Below are positions 41,692-50,432 of a stretch of DNA of 64,000 bases, piece after piece (the stretch's first letter is position 1; each line of letters opens with the position of its first letter). The translations under genes were made by a program, and so were the position numbers. Source of the stretch: an uncultured Eubacterium sp. (GTDB lineage: Bacteria > Bacillota > Clostridia > Peptostreptococcales > Anaerovoracaceae); NCBI GenBank assembly GCA_946555345.1, contig CAMNSS010000016.1:17359-81358 (forward strand), read 5' to 3'. A model generated the notes under the pieces. That model saw nothing but the letters and a program-made list of their open reading frames with translations. It was not told the DNA's origin and made no database searches.

Positions 41692-42906
41692 TTACCGCTC
41701 CTTTCCGGCGTTCGTTACCAAAGCCTTTGCGAACCCTTTCGCCGCTTCTATCGTTATCATCTGATCCTGTTTGAGGAGCGAGGCGTCTTTGACGATAGTC
41801 CCCGCTTCATCCGTAACCACGGAATATCCTTTTCGTAGAATCCGTTTCGGGTCTGCTCCGTCCAGCGTTTCTTTTAGAAGCGCAAGCCTGTGGCGGCATT
41901 CGCTGATTTTGCCGGCCGCTTGTTTTTCCATTTCTGCCCGGATCGTCCCGGTCCGCATCTGCTCCATGGCAATGCGGCCCTGAATATCCCGCCCAAAGCT
42001 ATGGGGATTGCAAAGCGCAAGCGCTTTTCGCCGGTCCTCCATCACCATCCGCAGGTTTCGTTTCATCTCAATCTGTAATTCCGTCAAATGTTCCCGCAGA
42101 AGGAAGGTGTCGGGAACTGCTTGATTTGCGGCCGCTGTCGGCGTTTCCGCCCGCAGGTCAGCGACGAAATCAGCGATCGTAAAATCCGTTTCATGGCCGA
42201 CGGCAGAGATAACGGGAATTTGGGAACGGAAAATGCTCCTGGCTACGATTTCTTCGTTAAATGCCCACAGGTCTTCGGCAGAACCGCCGCCTCTTCCGAC
42301 GATCATCACGTCTACATCCCTATGGTTCTCGTTCAGGTCGTCGATTGCGGCGGAAATCTCCCCTGCGGCATTCACGCCCTGGACCAGAACGGGATAAATG
42401 AGGATATCCACATAATCGTTCTTTTGCCGGATGATCTTCTGGATGTCCCGCACGGCAGCGCCGGAACTGGACGTGACCACCGCCACTTTATGCGGAAAGC
42501 CTGGAATGGCTTTTTTATGCTTCTGGGCAAAGAGTCCTTCCGCTTCCAGCTTCGCTTTTAACCGTGCGAAAGCCGCCGCTAAATCACCTTGTCCGGCCGC
42601 TTCGATCACGCTGATGTTAATCGAATACTGCCCGTTTGGAATATGCAGGTAGATGAAACCATGCACGATGACTTCCATACCTTCCTCCAATTCAAAATCG
42701 AGGCAGGCATATTTATCGCCGCTCAAAAAACAGCGGATGCTGCTCGCCTGGTCCTTCAAGGAAAAATAAGCATGCGCATTTCTGCCGGGTTTTCTAAAAT
42801 TGGAAATTTCCCCTATGACCGAAAGATTGCCGAGCATTGGATCGGTCTGGAGAATCCTCTTGATATAATTATTTAATTGCGATACCTTTACTGGTTTCAC
42901 CGCCAT
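41692..42906 (-). CDS. xseA: Exodeoxyribonuclease VII large subunit
   Basis: 404 residues. N-terminal OB fold (VSQLNNYIKRILQTDP, VIGEISNFRKPGRNAHAYFSLKD) and catalytic domain (VAVVTSSSGAAVRDI, IVGRGGGSAEDLWAFNEE, SAVGHETDFTIADFVADLRA). Degrades single-stranded DNA processively from both ends. Its ATG at 42906 lies inside the 3' end of the Kae1-like gene (10-base overlap). Confidence 0.95.
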   Translation of the reverse strand: MAVKPVKVSQLNNYIKRILQTDPMLGNLSVIGEISNFRKPGRNAHAYFSLKDQASSIRCFLSGDKYACLDFELEEGMEVIVHGFIYLHIPNGQYSINISVIEAAGQGDLAAAFARLKAKLEAEGLFAQKHKKAIPGFPHKVAVVTSSSGAAVRDIQKIIRQKNDYVDILIYPVLVQGVNAAGEISAAIDDLNENHRDVDVMIVGRGGGSAEDLWAFNEEIVARSIFRSQIPVISAVGHETDFTIADFVADLRAETPTAAANQAVPDTFLLREHLTELQIEMKRNLRMVMEDRRKALALCNPHSFGRDIQGRIAMEQMRTGTIRAEMEKQAAGKISECRHRLALLKETLDGADPKRILRKGYSVVTDEAGTIVKDASLLKQDQMITIEAAKGFAKALVTNAGKER

Positions 42907-43865
42907 AATCGCTTTCCTCCCAGCAATGCAACCCCCACAGCGTTATCCTGCGATAAATCATTTTGGCCGAATACAGCCGTTATGCCCATTTTCCCGAGCC
43001 TTGCTGGCAATCGTTTCCTGATATACTGGCTGGAGGCTACGCCGCCTGCCATAAGAACTTTTCCGATCCCTGTTTTTTCCGCGCCTTGCAAAATCATTTT
43101 TTCCATGGCGTCCGTGATTTTGTCGAAGATTTCCCGGATCAGGGGATTGCGGTCATTCATAGCAGGCAAAAGGTTCTTGGCCTGCGTATCAATGCCGGAA
43201 AGATTCAGCCATGCATCCTTTACCTTGACTTGCGTTAAAGCGGCGCTGGCATATTCCGTATGCAATGCGATTTCATCCATTTCAGCGCCTGCCGGAAAGC
43301 CCATCCCCAAGGCTACGCCCGCCCGGTCCAGCACCTGTCCGAAGGAGATGTCCTTCGAGCCTCCTGCAATAACGATCTCATATCCAGCTTCTTGCGGATC
43401 TTTTTCCGTAACTTGCAAGAGTTCGCTCGTTCCGCCGGAAAAATGGCAAGCGAGAAATGTGCGCTCTTCCTGCAAGGAAGAAAAGGCTTTTATCGCTTCG
43501 ATATGTCCCTCTTGGTGCGAAAAGCCGGCGATCGGGATGCGCATTGCCGCCGCCAGCGTCCTGCCATAGCCTTCCCCTGCGAGGAAAACCGGCATATACG
43601 AACTTTCGCAAGGGCGCGGTTTCGCAGAATATGCGATGGCGTCAAATGTGCCTTGGAAGCCATTGCGGAACGTTTCCATCATTTCGGGCAGATTTTTCAT
43701 ATGCTGAAACAAGGCGTCCGACTGCCGCAGGCCTCGTTCCCCTGGTTTTACGGCTAAAAAGCGGCGGTCGTCGTAAACCACCGACCGACGCCTGTCCGTT
43801 ACGGCGATCGACGTCTTGTAATTGCTCGTATCGATCCCTAATATATATCGCTCATTCATCTTCAT
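42897..43865 (-). CDS. Kae1/TsaD-like domain protein (paralogue of TsaD)
   Basis: 322 residues, start ATG 43865 (ATG 43859 possible), overlapping nusB. ASKHA fold beginning YILGIDTSNYKTSIAV, with the TsaD-type metal motif HQEGH, phosphate loops ACHFSGGTSELL and VLMAGGVASSQYI, then GVALLGGKRL. True TsaD is usually ~340 residues with stricter HxxxH surroundings. This shorter version in nusB-xseA operons is a common clostridial paralogue with no proven role. Whether the genome also carries canonical tsaD cannot be seen here. Confidence 0.82.
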   Translation of the reverse strand: MKMNERYILGIDTSNYKTSIAVTDRRRSVVYDDRRFLAVKPGERGLRQSDALFQHMKNLPEMMETFRNGFQGTFDAIAYSAKPRPCESSYMPVFLAGEGYGRTLAAAMRIPIAGFSHQEGHIEAIKAFSSLQEERTFLACHFSGGTSELLQVTEKDPQEAGYEIVIAGGSKDISFGQVLDRAGVALGMGFPAGAEMDEIALHTEYASAALTQVKVKDAWLNLSGIDTQAKNLLPAMNDRNPLIREIFDKITDAMEKMILQGAEKTGIGKVLMAGGVASSQYIRKRLPARLGKMGITAVFGQNDLSQDNAVGVALLGGKRLWR

Positions 43866-44256
43866 TTTTATTTACGATCGCACCGAGAACGCCATGAATA
43901 AACCGGGAAGAACGCTGCGTGCTGTATTTTTTCGCCAGGTTGATTGCTTCGTTGATGGCGACGACCTTGGGAACGTCCTCCCCATACCGTATCTCCCCGA
44001 GCGCAAGCCGCATAATCGCCAGATCCACGCGGGGCATTCTGCCCGTTTTCCACGATTTGCTGTTCGCATTGATGAGGCCGTCAAGCTCCGGTAAATGATC
44101 GATGATATGGCAAAGCAATGCTTGTCCCCTCCGTTTATGGTTTCCAGCCAGCCTTTCTTCGGAAAGCCTGGCTGCCGTCTCCTTGTCCATGCATTTTGCG
44201 GCATCCATTTCGTACATGATCTGCATCAGAATTTCCCGCGCTTCATTTCTCGTCAT
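43852..44256 (-). CDS. nusB: Transcription antitermination factor NusB
   Basis: 134 residues from ATG 44256, which overlaps the Asp23-type gene by 14 bases; GGAGG lies 11 bases upstream. All-helical: TRNEAREILMQIMYEM at the N-terminus, then MPRVDLAIMRLALGEIRYGEDVPKVVAINEAINLAKKYSTQ and SSRFIHGVLGAI, the diagnostic C-terminus. Binds boxA RNA with S10 for rRNA transcription. Confidence 0.94.
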   Translation of the reverse strand: MTRNEAREILMQIMYEMDAAKCMDKETAARLSEERLAGNHKRRGQALLCHIIDHLPELDGLINANSKSWKTGRMPRVDLAIMRLALGEIRYGEDVPKVVAINEAINLAKKYSTQRSSRFIHGVLGAIVNKNEDE

Positions 44257-44626
44257 TTGTATTCTCTTCCTCCGATGGTATTTCAACACCTTGCACATGT
44301 ATATTGACAGCTTTTACAGGAAGCTCTGTCATGGACTGGACTTCCTTCTTGACATTTTCCTGTATGTCCCAAGCGACAGCCGGAATCTTAACATGGTACT
44401 TCACGATGATATGCACGTCGATCGTAACCCCTTCCTCCCCCTGGGATACCTTGATGCCTTTTGACATCAATTCTTTTCCCAGGATATTGCGGGAAAGGGT
44501 ATTGGAAAAGCCGCCTGCCAGATTAGCCACGCCTTCCGTTTTCAGGGCAGCGTTCACCGCACATACCGCTATGACTTCATCTGAAATTTTTACTGCGTCT
44601 TCCCCGTGTCCTTTCGCTGTATTCAT
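44243..44626 (-). CDS. Asp23/Gls24 family protein
   Basis: 127 residues from ATG 44626 (AGAGGTGG upstream). DUF322 core: VKISDEVIAVCAVNAALKTEGVANLAGG and GVTIDVHIIVKYHVKIPAVAWDIQENVKKEVQ. Asp23 binds membranes in Staphylococcus and responds to alkaline stress. In Firmicutes it often precedes nusB. First gene of the minus-strand block reaching tlyA. An extended -10 promoter is upstream. Confidence 0.9.
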   Translation of the reverse strand: MNTAKGHGEDAVKISDEVIAVCAVNAALKTEGVANLAGGFSNTLSRNILGKELMSKGIKVSQGEEGVTIDVHIIVKYHVKIPAVAWDIQENVKKEVQSMTELPVKAVNIHVQGVEIPSEEENTNDEK

Positions 44627-44674
44627 AAACCACCTCTGCTGCGCTGCGGCGATGCCGTTCTTAGTCTCATCCTC

Positions 44675-44683
44675 ATTATAGCA
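44675..44683 (-). promoter_or_regulatory. Extended -10 promoter for the Asp23-nusB block
   Basis: TGCTATAAT on the minus strand (44683-44675) is an extended -10 element. The -35 position at 17 bases is weak (TTTTAT). The Asp23-type start is ~50 bases downstream. Confidence 0.5.
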
Positions 44684-44754
44684 AAGATGTACCAAAAATA
44701 AAAGCAGGAGCTTTGAAAAACGAAAACTCCCTTTTTTGCCTTTCCCGCAATCGA

Positions 44755-44789
44755 AAAAGGAGCCGCCGCTTCCTGCGGCCGCTCCTTTC
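44755..44789 (-). terminator. Terminator of the APC permease gene
   Basis: On the minus strand AAAGGAGCGGCCGC and GCGGCGGCTCCTTT pair around AGGAA with a symmetrical G-G mismatch, followed by TTTTT. It lies ~80 bases after the permease stop. Confidence 0.75.
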
Positions 44790-44866
44790 CTTACAGGTTC
44801 GGATCATTCTATACAAACCTGCTTGCATGATAATACTATTTGAATATTTGATTTTGCTTTATAGGG

Positions 44867-46219
44867 CTAGAGATTGAGCTCCGGCGGCAGTTCCTTGAAG
44901 CCCTTCGTCTTGATCACGAGGACGATAAGCCCGATTGCAATCCAGCCGAAGCCGACGATCTTCGCCGTCATCGGCAGGCTGATCCAGAGCCATACGCAGA
45001 ATGCAGCCGCAATAAGGGGGACAATCAAGTACTTAACTACCGCTGCACCAGAACGTTCTTTATCCTTGCCCCAGAACCTGACGATCACGCAGATATTCGT
45101 GCAGATAAAACCAAACAGTGCGCCGAAGCTTACGAGCGACATTGCGTTCATCAAACTGTCTTGGAAGAAAACGGCGCAGAGGCCGACAACCGCCGTCAGC
45201 AGGATATTCTTCGCCGGCGTCTTGAATTTCGGATGGACGTAACCGAAGAATTTCTTCGGCAGGAATCCGTCACGGCCCATGCCGAGCAGGATTCTCGACG
45301 TCGCGCCCTGTCCTGCGATGCAGCAGCCGAGCGAAGAAAGCGTGTTGATCGCTACGAAGATCGTATTCATCCAGCCGATTCCGATGTGGATATTGTACTC
45401 TGTAATCGCTGTATCAGGGTTTGTGATCGCACCTACTTCATATGGCCATCCACAGTTCATCATATATGCGACGATGATAAATTCGAGTGCAGCCCCGATG
45501 CAGATGATGGTTACGGCTCTCGGCATGGTCTTTTCCGGGTTTATCGTTTCTTCTGCGTAGGTCGTAACCGAGTCGAAGCCGACGAACACGATCGCCATGA
45601 TGCCAGCGCCTGTGAAGATCGTGCTTGCCTGGAAAAGCTCAGGATTGTAGATTGCTTCAGGGCAGATGAATGTTCCTGCACCGCCGCCGCCTGCAACGAA
45701 CTTGATGATCGCAATCAGCGTAACGATGATGGCGATGATCGGCGCAACGACATTGATGTTGTTGACGATTGACGCAACCGTTACGCCGACGATATTACAT
45801 ACGGCAACGAAGATGACCGCAATGATGATCCATGCCCAGATCGGGATTGCCGGGATCATGATATTGAGGTAAAGCCCGCATCCCAAATAACAGGTCAGTG
45901 GAAGCAATAAATAATCGAGCATCAGCGACCAGCCGGATATGAATCCGAATTTTGGCCCGATGGACTTGCTCACATAACTATAAACCGAACCTGCCACAGG
46001 GTATTTCCGGCACATTTTCGCATAGCTGAATGCGGTAAGCGACATGGCGACCCCGGCGACGATCAGCACCAGGACAAAATGACCGCCCGTTAAAACATTG
46101 ATGATTCCGTAGTACATGAAGATACATGCGGGACACAGATACGCCAGTCCCTGGCATACCAGCGTAGGCAATTTCAAGACACGCTTCAGTTCCGTGTTTT
46201 GAGCAGTGTTTCCTTCCAT
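44867..46219 (-). CDS. APC-superfamily amino acid/amine permease
   Basis: 450 residues, AAGGAGG 7 bases before ATG 46219. About 12 hydrophobic helices. Helix 1 region GLAYLCPACIFMYYGIINVLTGGHF and KMCRKYPVAGSVYSYVSKSIGPKFGFISGW match the AGT/APC family; later FVGFDSVTTYAEETINPEKTMPRAV is the consensus motif of helices 6-7. Substrate not known. Adjacent to an amidohydrolase transcribed in the same direction with 35 bases between, so it may import a substrate of that enzyme. Confidence 0.9.
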   Translation of the reverse strand: MEGNTAQNTELKRVLKLPTLVCQGLAYLCPACIFMYYGIINVLTGGHFVLVLIVAGVAMSLTAFSYAKMCRKYPVAGSVYSYVSKSIGPKFGFISGWSLMLDYLLLPLTCYLGCGLYLNIMIPAIPIWAWIIIAVIFVAVCNIVGVTVASIVNNINVVAPIIAIIVTLIAIIKFVAGGGGAGTFICPEAIYNPELFQASTIFTGAGIMAIVFVGFDSVTTYAEETINPEKTMPRAVTIICIGAALEFIIVAYMMNCGWPYEVGAITNPDTAITEYNIHIGIGWMNTIFVAINTLSSLGCCIAGQGATSRILLGMGRDGFLPKKFFGYVHPKFKTPAKNILLTAVVGLCAVFFQDSLMNAMSLVSFGALFGFICTNICVIVRFWGKDKERSGAAVVKYLIVPLIAAAFCVWLWISLPMTAKIVGFGWIAIGLIVLVIKTKGFKELPPELNL

Positions 46220-46254
46220 TTTGAAACCTCCTTCGTGAACGCTTTTGATAAAAC

Positions 46255-47943
46255 TTAAACTCTCTCATAGACGGTATTTCCCTTGAATATCGTCTGCTTC
46301 ACCTTTATTTGATAGATTTGATCTATAGGGACTTTTTCAATATCGGAATCTAAGATCACCAGATCGGCTGATTTTCCTTCCTCAATGCTGCCGGTAATGT
46401 GTTCGGCGGACATCTGATACGCTCCGTTTAAAGACAGCGCCTTGATGCATTCACTAAGCGCAGCCGGTTTCTCGTCTCCCAGCACTTTTCCCTTAAATTG
46501 CTCATAATCCGGCGCATCGGGGAAAACCGAACGCGTCATGGCGCACTGGATTTCATGCATCGTATCGGGCGGCGGCGTGACCGGGAAATCCGTTCCGAAC
46601 GAAATATCGATCCCTGCATCGAGCAATTTTCTCAACGGATATGCCTTTTGCGCCCGTTCCGCTCCCATAAGCGGCGTCATGCCGACGATGTCGGAGTCGT
46701 ATACCATCCAGCGCGGCTGGCAGTTTCCCATCACGCCCGCCCTCGCCATGTTTTCGATATCGCTATCGTTTACCAGCATCAGGTGTGCGATCACGTTTCT
46801 GCACTTTATGCCGGTTTTATCGTATGCCCTTGCGAGGCAATCCGCTGCCTGGCGGACGGAATTATCGCCCATCGCATGGATATGCACGCTGTAGCCCGCT
46901 TCCATCGACTTGGCGCAAGTATCGACCAGCACATCGTCTTCCCAATAAAGCGGTTCATTGTATCCTTCCGAAAGCCCCATTTCCTTAATAAATCCGGCAT
47001 CGTATCCGCCGATCAGGGAAAATGCACCCTCAACGAAGAGTTTTACCGTGTCGATGCGGAAATCATCGCCTGCATCGTATTTGCCTTTTGCGGCGATCGC
47101 TTCCGGAAGCTGCGTCTTGGCCTTGCCCGGCTCGATGAAGTGTACGCCCCTGATGCGAAGCGTTAACTTGCCTTCTTCTGCCAGCTCTTTGAAAGCCTCC
47201 CTGGCATTATCGCTATGCATACAGTCCTGCACGAGCGTTACGCCGTATTGATTGGCAAAGTTCTTTTGATAGTATAAGAATGCTTCTTTGTATTTTTCGA
47301 CGGAAAAATCGTATCCGGGAATCGCCTTGATCGGTTCCATCGCCTCAGGATCGTTGAAAACGCCCTGCGGATATCCGTTTTCTTCCCGGTAAATTTTGCC
47401 GATGGATGGTTCAGGCGTCTTTTCGGAAAGCCCCGCCAGTTCGATCGCCTTGGTGTTGACCCATAGATTATGCTGTGAAAACGCTTCCAGGATCACCGGC
47501 CTGTCTGCACACACGCGATCGATTTCCTGCCTCGTCGGATATTGGCCGGGCGGAAAATTGCTTTCGACCCAGCCCGTTCCCCGGATCAATTCATCGTCAG
47601 GATGTTCGTCCACGAATTTTTTGATCTTTTCCAAATATTGCTCCATCACATCTTCGCGCGTCTGTCCGTCCTGGATGTAGACGCCGAAGAGGTCGCATCC
47701 CGAATATGCGCTGGAAGCGATCGACGGATGGCAGTGCGCATCGCAAAGCCCCGGCAGGATGCTGTTGCCGCCGCAATCGATCACTTCGGTGTCTTCTCCG
47801 ATATATGGTTTTATTTCTGCATCCGTTCCGATTTTGGCAATCAAGCCGTCTTTTACCGCTACCGCCTGTCCGCCGATTCTCTTATTCTCGCAATCGATCG
47901 AAAAAATGCTGCCGTTCCGTAAAACCTTGTCCGCCATATCCAT
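46255..47943 (-). CDS. YtcJ-like amidohydrolase
   Basis: 562 residues, GGAGG 8 bases before ATG 47943. Metal-dependent hydrolase of the amidohydrolase_3/YtcJ type: LPGLCDAHCHPS (HxH), carboxylated-lysine-region VKLFVEGAFS, HIHAMGDNSVRQ, AHLMLVNDSD and the terminal GTDFPVTPP with catalytic Asp. Family members cleave N-acyl amides or exocyclic amides; the specific substrate is unknown. Forms a probable catabolic unit with the downstream permease and the divergent AraC regulator. Confidence 0.9.
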   Translation of the reverse strand: MDMADKVLRNGSIFSIDCENKRIGGQAVAVKDGLIAKIGTDAEIKPYIGEDTEVIDCGGNSILPGLCDAHCHPSIASSAYSGCDLFGVYIQDGQTREDVMEQYLEKIKKFVDEHPDDELIRGTGWVESNFPPGQYPTRQEIDRVCADRPVILEAFSQHNLWVNTKAIELAGLSEKTPEPSIGKIYREENGYPQGVFNDPEAMEPIKAIPGYDFSVEKYKEAFLYYQKNFANQYGVTLVQDCMHSDNAREAFKELAEEGKLTLRIRGVHFIEPGKAKTQLPEAIAAKGKYDAGDDFRIDTVKLFVEGAFSLIGGYDAGFIKEMGLSEGYNEPLYWEDDVLVDTCAKSMEAGYSVHIHAMGDNSVRQAADCLARAYDKTGIKCRNVIAHLMLVNDSDIENMARAGVMGNCQPRWMVYDSDIVGMTPLMGAERAQKAYPLRKLLDAGIDISFGTDFPVTPPPDTMHEIQCAMTRSVFPDAPDYEQFKGKVLGDEKPAALSECIKALSLNGAYQMSAEHITGSIEEGKSADLVILDSDIEKVPIDQIYQIKVKQTIFKGNTVYERV

Positions 47944-48097
47944 GCCAGTTTCCTCCGTTTATGTCTTGGTTTAAAATCCATCCGGAATCCATCTTCGTGA
48001 AATTCTCATCTTGGGGTAATTTTATTCTCTTTTTTCTGATAATTATATATATTTTTTCGCTTGAATTTTGTATAATATTGTAGAAAAGAGTATATAA

Positions 48098-49174
48098 ATG
48101 CGAGGTTTTGCGATAATGATAAAAAATACGAATACTATGCCACAGACGATTGCCGGTACGCCAACGGGGATTTCCATATATGCGGTGACAAAGGAAACGC
48201 CGCATTATCACCGGGGTCTTTTGGAAATCATGTATTGTTTTAAAGGACCTGTGAATTTTTTGTACAATGGAAGAAGCATCGCTTTGCAGGAAGGCGATAT
48301 CGTATCGGTCGATCCGTTTGACATCCATTACCTGTATGCCGATGCAGATGCGCCGAAGGACAATCTGATCGTATCCTTTTACTTCGACTTGACAAGCGGG
48401 GTTTTCGGCAAACCGGGGCTGGAAAAGATCTATTTTACCTGTGAAAAAGAAACGACGCCAAAAGAAAAACAGCCCCAGCTGCAAAACCTCAAACGGCTGC
48501 TTCTGACGCTGCTGTATTTTCATTGTTTCCCGCACCCGCAGCTCGCACCGGCAGAAACCATAAGCAGATTGTCCAAACAGGTCATGGACACGATGCTGGA
48601 GCATTTTCATTATTTTAACTACATCAATTATTCGGCAAAATACTCGGATGAAATGAAACTCCGCTTTGAACAGATCTTGCTGTATATCGAAGAAAATTAC
48701 AGCCGCAAGATCACGCTGGAAAAGCTGTGCGAAGATACGTATTTCAATTACAAATACATTTCCCGTTTTTTCAAGGAAACCTCCCATGTCGGCTTTGCGA
48801 AATTCGTCAACAACATCAGGATGTGGAAATCAACGATCCTTCTGCTCGATACCGATAAAAACATTTCCGATATCTCATACGAGGTCGGGTTTTCAGCGCC
48901 GATGTATTATTACAAGATCTTCAAACTCTGGACGAATATGACGCCGAACCAATACCGCAAGAGCATGCGCGCGGCGCAAAGGCATTCGGCGGAAAATACC
49001 TATTACGGCAGTTCTGCGATCAAGGAAGCCCTGGAACATTATATCGCCTTTTATTTCGCCGCCATCCAGATGCCGCAGCTTTGGCTTGCGCCGTTTATTC
49101 CAATGAAGGGCGTTCCTGAAATCTATGTGGAGAAAGGTCCGGAAGAAAAACCGCTTTCGGAAGGCATCTCCTGA
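48098..49174 (+). CDS. AraC-family regulator with cupin-type sensor domain
   Basis: 358 residues from ATG 48098 (AAAGAG upstream; ATG 48116 is the alternative). N-terminal cupin-like domain (~20-110; YHRGLLEIMYCFKGPVNFLYNG and GDIVSVDPFDIHYLY). C-terminal pair of helix-turn-helix (~190-300; ITLEKLCEDTYFNYKYISRFFKE, ISDISYEVGFSAPMYYYKIFK). An extra ~55 residues follow the DNA-binding domain. Transcribed away from the amidohydrolase/permease pair across 154 bases, so it likely controls them. A TATAAT at 48071-48076 is the best -10 candidate; its -35 is weak. Confidence 0.9.
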   Translation: MRGFAIMIKNTNTMPQTIAGTPTGISIYAVTKETPHYHRGLLEIMYCFKGPVNFLYNGRSIALQEGDIVSVDPFDIHYLYADADAPKDNLIVSFYFDLTSGVFGKPGLEKIYFTCEKETTPKEKQPQLQNLKRLLLTLLYFHCFPHPQLAPAETISRLSKQVMDTMLEHFHYFNYINYSAKYSDEMKLRFEQILLYIEENYSRKITLEKLCEDTYFNYKYISRFFKETSHVGFAKFVNNIRMWKSTILLLDTDKNISDISYEVGFSAPMYYYKIFKLWTNMTPNQYRKSMRAAQRHSAENTYYGSSAIKEALEHYIAFYFAAIQMPQLWLAPFIPMKGVPEIYVEKGPEEKPLSEGIS

Positions 49175-49212
49175 TCTCCCCCCGGCGCATCTCCCGCCGG
49201 CCGCAGCCTGCG

Positions 49213-49827
49213 TTAGGACGCATCCTGCACAACGATCTCGCTGGCCTTGCGGTCGGTTTGCCGCATCACGATCTCACAGATTTTCGTTACGGTCGGCTGA
49301 TCCAGGTTTTCGGTATTGACGGTTATATTCACGCCGCTATCCGTAATCACGACAAAGGTCTCCGGCAGCCCCTTATTTTTAATCAGGGTTTCTATGGTTT
49401 TCTCCTGCTCCATGTATCCGAGAAGCTGCATTTTTTCTTCCGTCGCATCTTTTTTCTCCGCTGCCGTGGATGCGGAATTTTCCGCTTCCGTCAGCATGGA
49501 GATGATTTTATTCCGATCCATGTCCAGCGTCGCCCGCAGCTCTTGAAAATAGGTATCTGTGTTTTCAAGCTCGGCAACATCATCGGAGGTGACGAGGGAC
49601 GATTCGTCCAGCGTCCCTTCTGCTTCGCCCTTGGCATCCTTTACATTCAAGCTATCTACGAGTACATCGCCGTCGTGAAGCGGGATATCCGATCCCGCAG
49701 TCTGCTGTTGTGAAACCATGCTGCCCGTAACCGTATAAGCGCCGATGCACAGAAGCAAGGCTGCCAAAGCAGTGCATTTTTTCTTGTTCTCTTTTATGAA
49801 CGAAAAAAACTTATTTTTAATTTTCAT
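49213..49827 (-). CDS. spoIIIAH: Stage III sporulation protein AH
   Basis: 204 residues from ATG 49827, which overlaps spoIIIAG by 11 bases and has GGGGG upstream. One transmembrane helix near the N-terminus (~22-40) and a YscJ/FliF-like C-terminal domain (~95-200). It forms the mother-cell side of the channel, pairing with SpoIIQ in Bacillus. The linker (~45-95) is acidic. Last gene of the operon. Confidence 0.9.
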   Translation of the reverse strand: MKIKNKFFSFIKENKKKCTALAALLLCIGAYTVTGSMVSQQQTAGSDIPLHDGDVLVDSLNVKDAKGEAEGTLDESSLVTSDDVAELENTDTYFQELRATLDMDRNKIISMLTEAENSASTAAEKKDATEEKMQLLGYMEQEKTIETLIKNKGLPETFVVITDSGVNITVNTENLDQPTVTKICEIVMRQTDRKASEIVVQDAS

Positions 49828-50221
49828 TTGAGCGTTCCCCCTTATTCCCATCTACGGATTTTTTTTCAAACACCTCGACATTACCGGCCGATATATCAAA
49901 CAAGGCCATGACTGCCTGGATCACATTGTTTTTCACGACGGGATTGCCCGCCCCCTGCGCCGTTACGATCGCACCGGTGACTTGTTCCTCCGCATCATAT
50001 TGCAGCATGACGTCTACCTCGCCGACGCCGTTTATGTCAGAAAGAATCGCACACAGTTCTGTCTCCACGCCGCCATCCTCATCGACGATCTGCCTCCTTC
50101 CGTCCTTGTTTTGGGTAAAAACATCAAAGGACAGTAAAATGACTGCCGCCATAATCAGCACGACGATTATTTTCAGCGCGCTCTCTTTCAGCTTCGGATT
50201 CTTTTTTAATTTTTCCAGCAA
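49817..50221 (-). CDS. spoIIIAG: Stage III sporulation protein AG
   Basis: 134 residues from TTG 50221; GGGGG lies 8 bases upstream. One transmembrane helix (~15-33), then a ring-building domain with ELCAILSDINGVGEVDVMLQY typical of SpoIIIAG. It is shorter than Bacillus SpoIIIAG (229) because the loop between helix and ring domain is small. Forms a large ring in the mother-cell membrane facing the forespore. Confidence 0.9.
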   Translation of the reverse strand: MLEKLKKNPKLKESALKIIVVLIMAAVILLSFDVFTQNKDGRRQIVDEDGGVETELCAILSDINGVGEVDVMLQYDAEEQVTGAIVTAQGAGNPVVKNNVIQAVMALFDISAGNVEVFEKKSVDGNKGERSNEN

Positions 50222-50258
50222 AGCAGGTTCCCCCTTTCCAATATATTGCGCAAGACCG

Positions 50259-50432
50259 TTAATATTCCCCGATCAGGGAAATTGCGGGATACAAGATGGT
50301 AATCATGATGACCAGGGAAAAAATGAACTTGATGTACTTTCCCATGGATGTATCCGGCAGCAGGATCTCCATGAAAGAGAGCGCCAAAATGATGATGAAT
50401 AAATTGCTCCCCCATTCTTTTATGATTTCCAA
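50259..50432 (-). CDS. spoIIIAF: Very short SpoIIIAF (membrane hairpin only)
   Basis: 57 residues from TTG 50432, GGAGG 6 bases upstream, overlapping spoIIIAE by 13 bases. It reads MEIIKEWGSNLFIIILALSF, continues MEILLPDTSMGKYIKFIF and ends with a second hydrophobic helix before TAA. This matches only the N-terminal two-helix segment of SpoIIIAF (W-x-x-N, ExLLPxxSMxKY); the ~150-residue soluble domain of Bacillus SpoIIIAF is absent. The gap to spoIIIAG is 37 bases and shows no remnant, so the short form looks settled rather than freshly broken. It was missed by length cutoffs and its start is TTG. Confidence 0.75.
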   Translation of the reverse strand: MEIIKEWGSNLFIIILALSFMEILLPDTSMGKYIKFIFSLVIMITILYPAISLIGEY

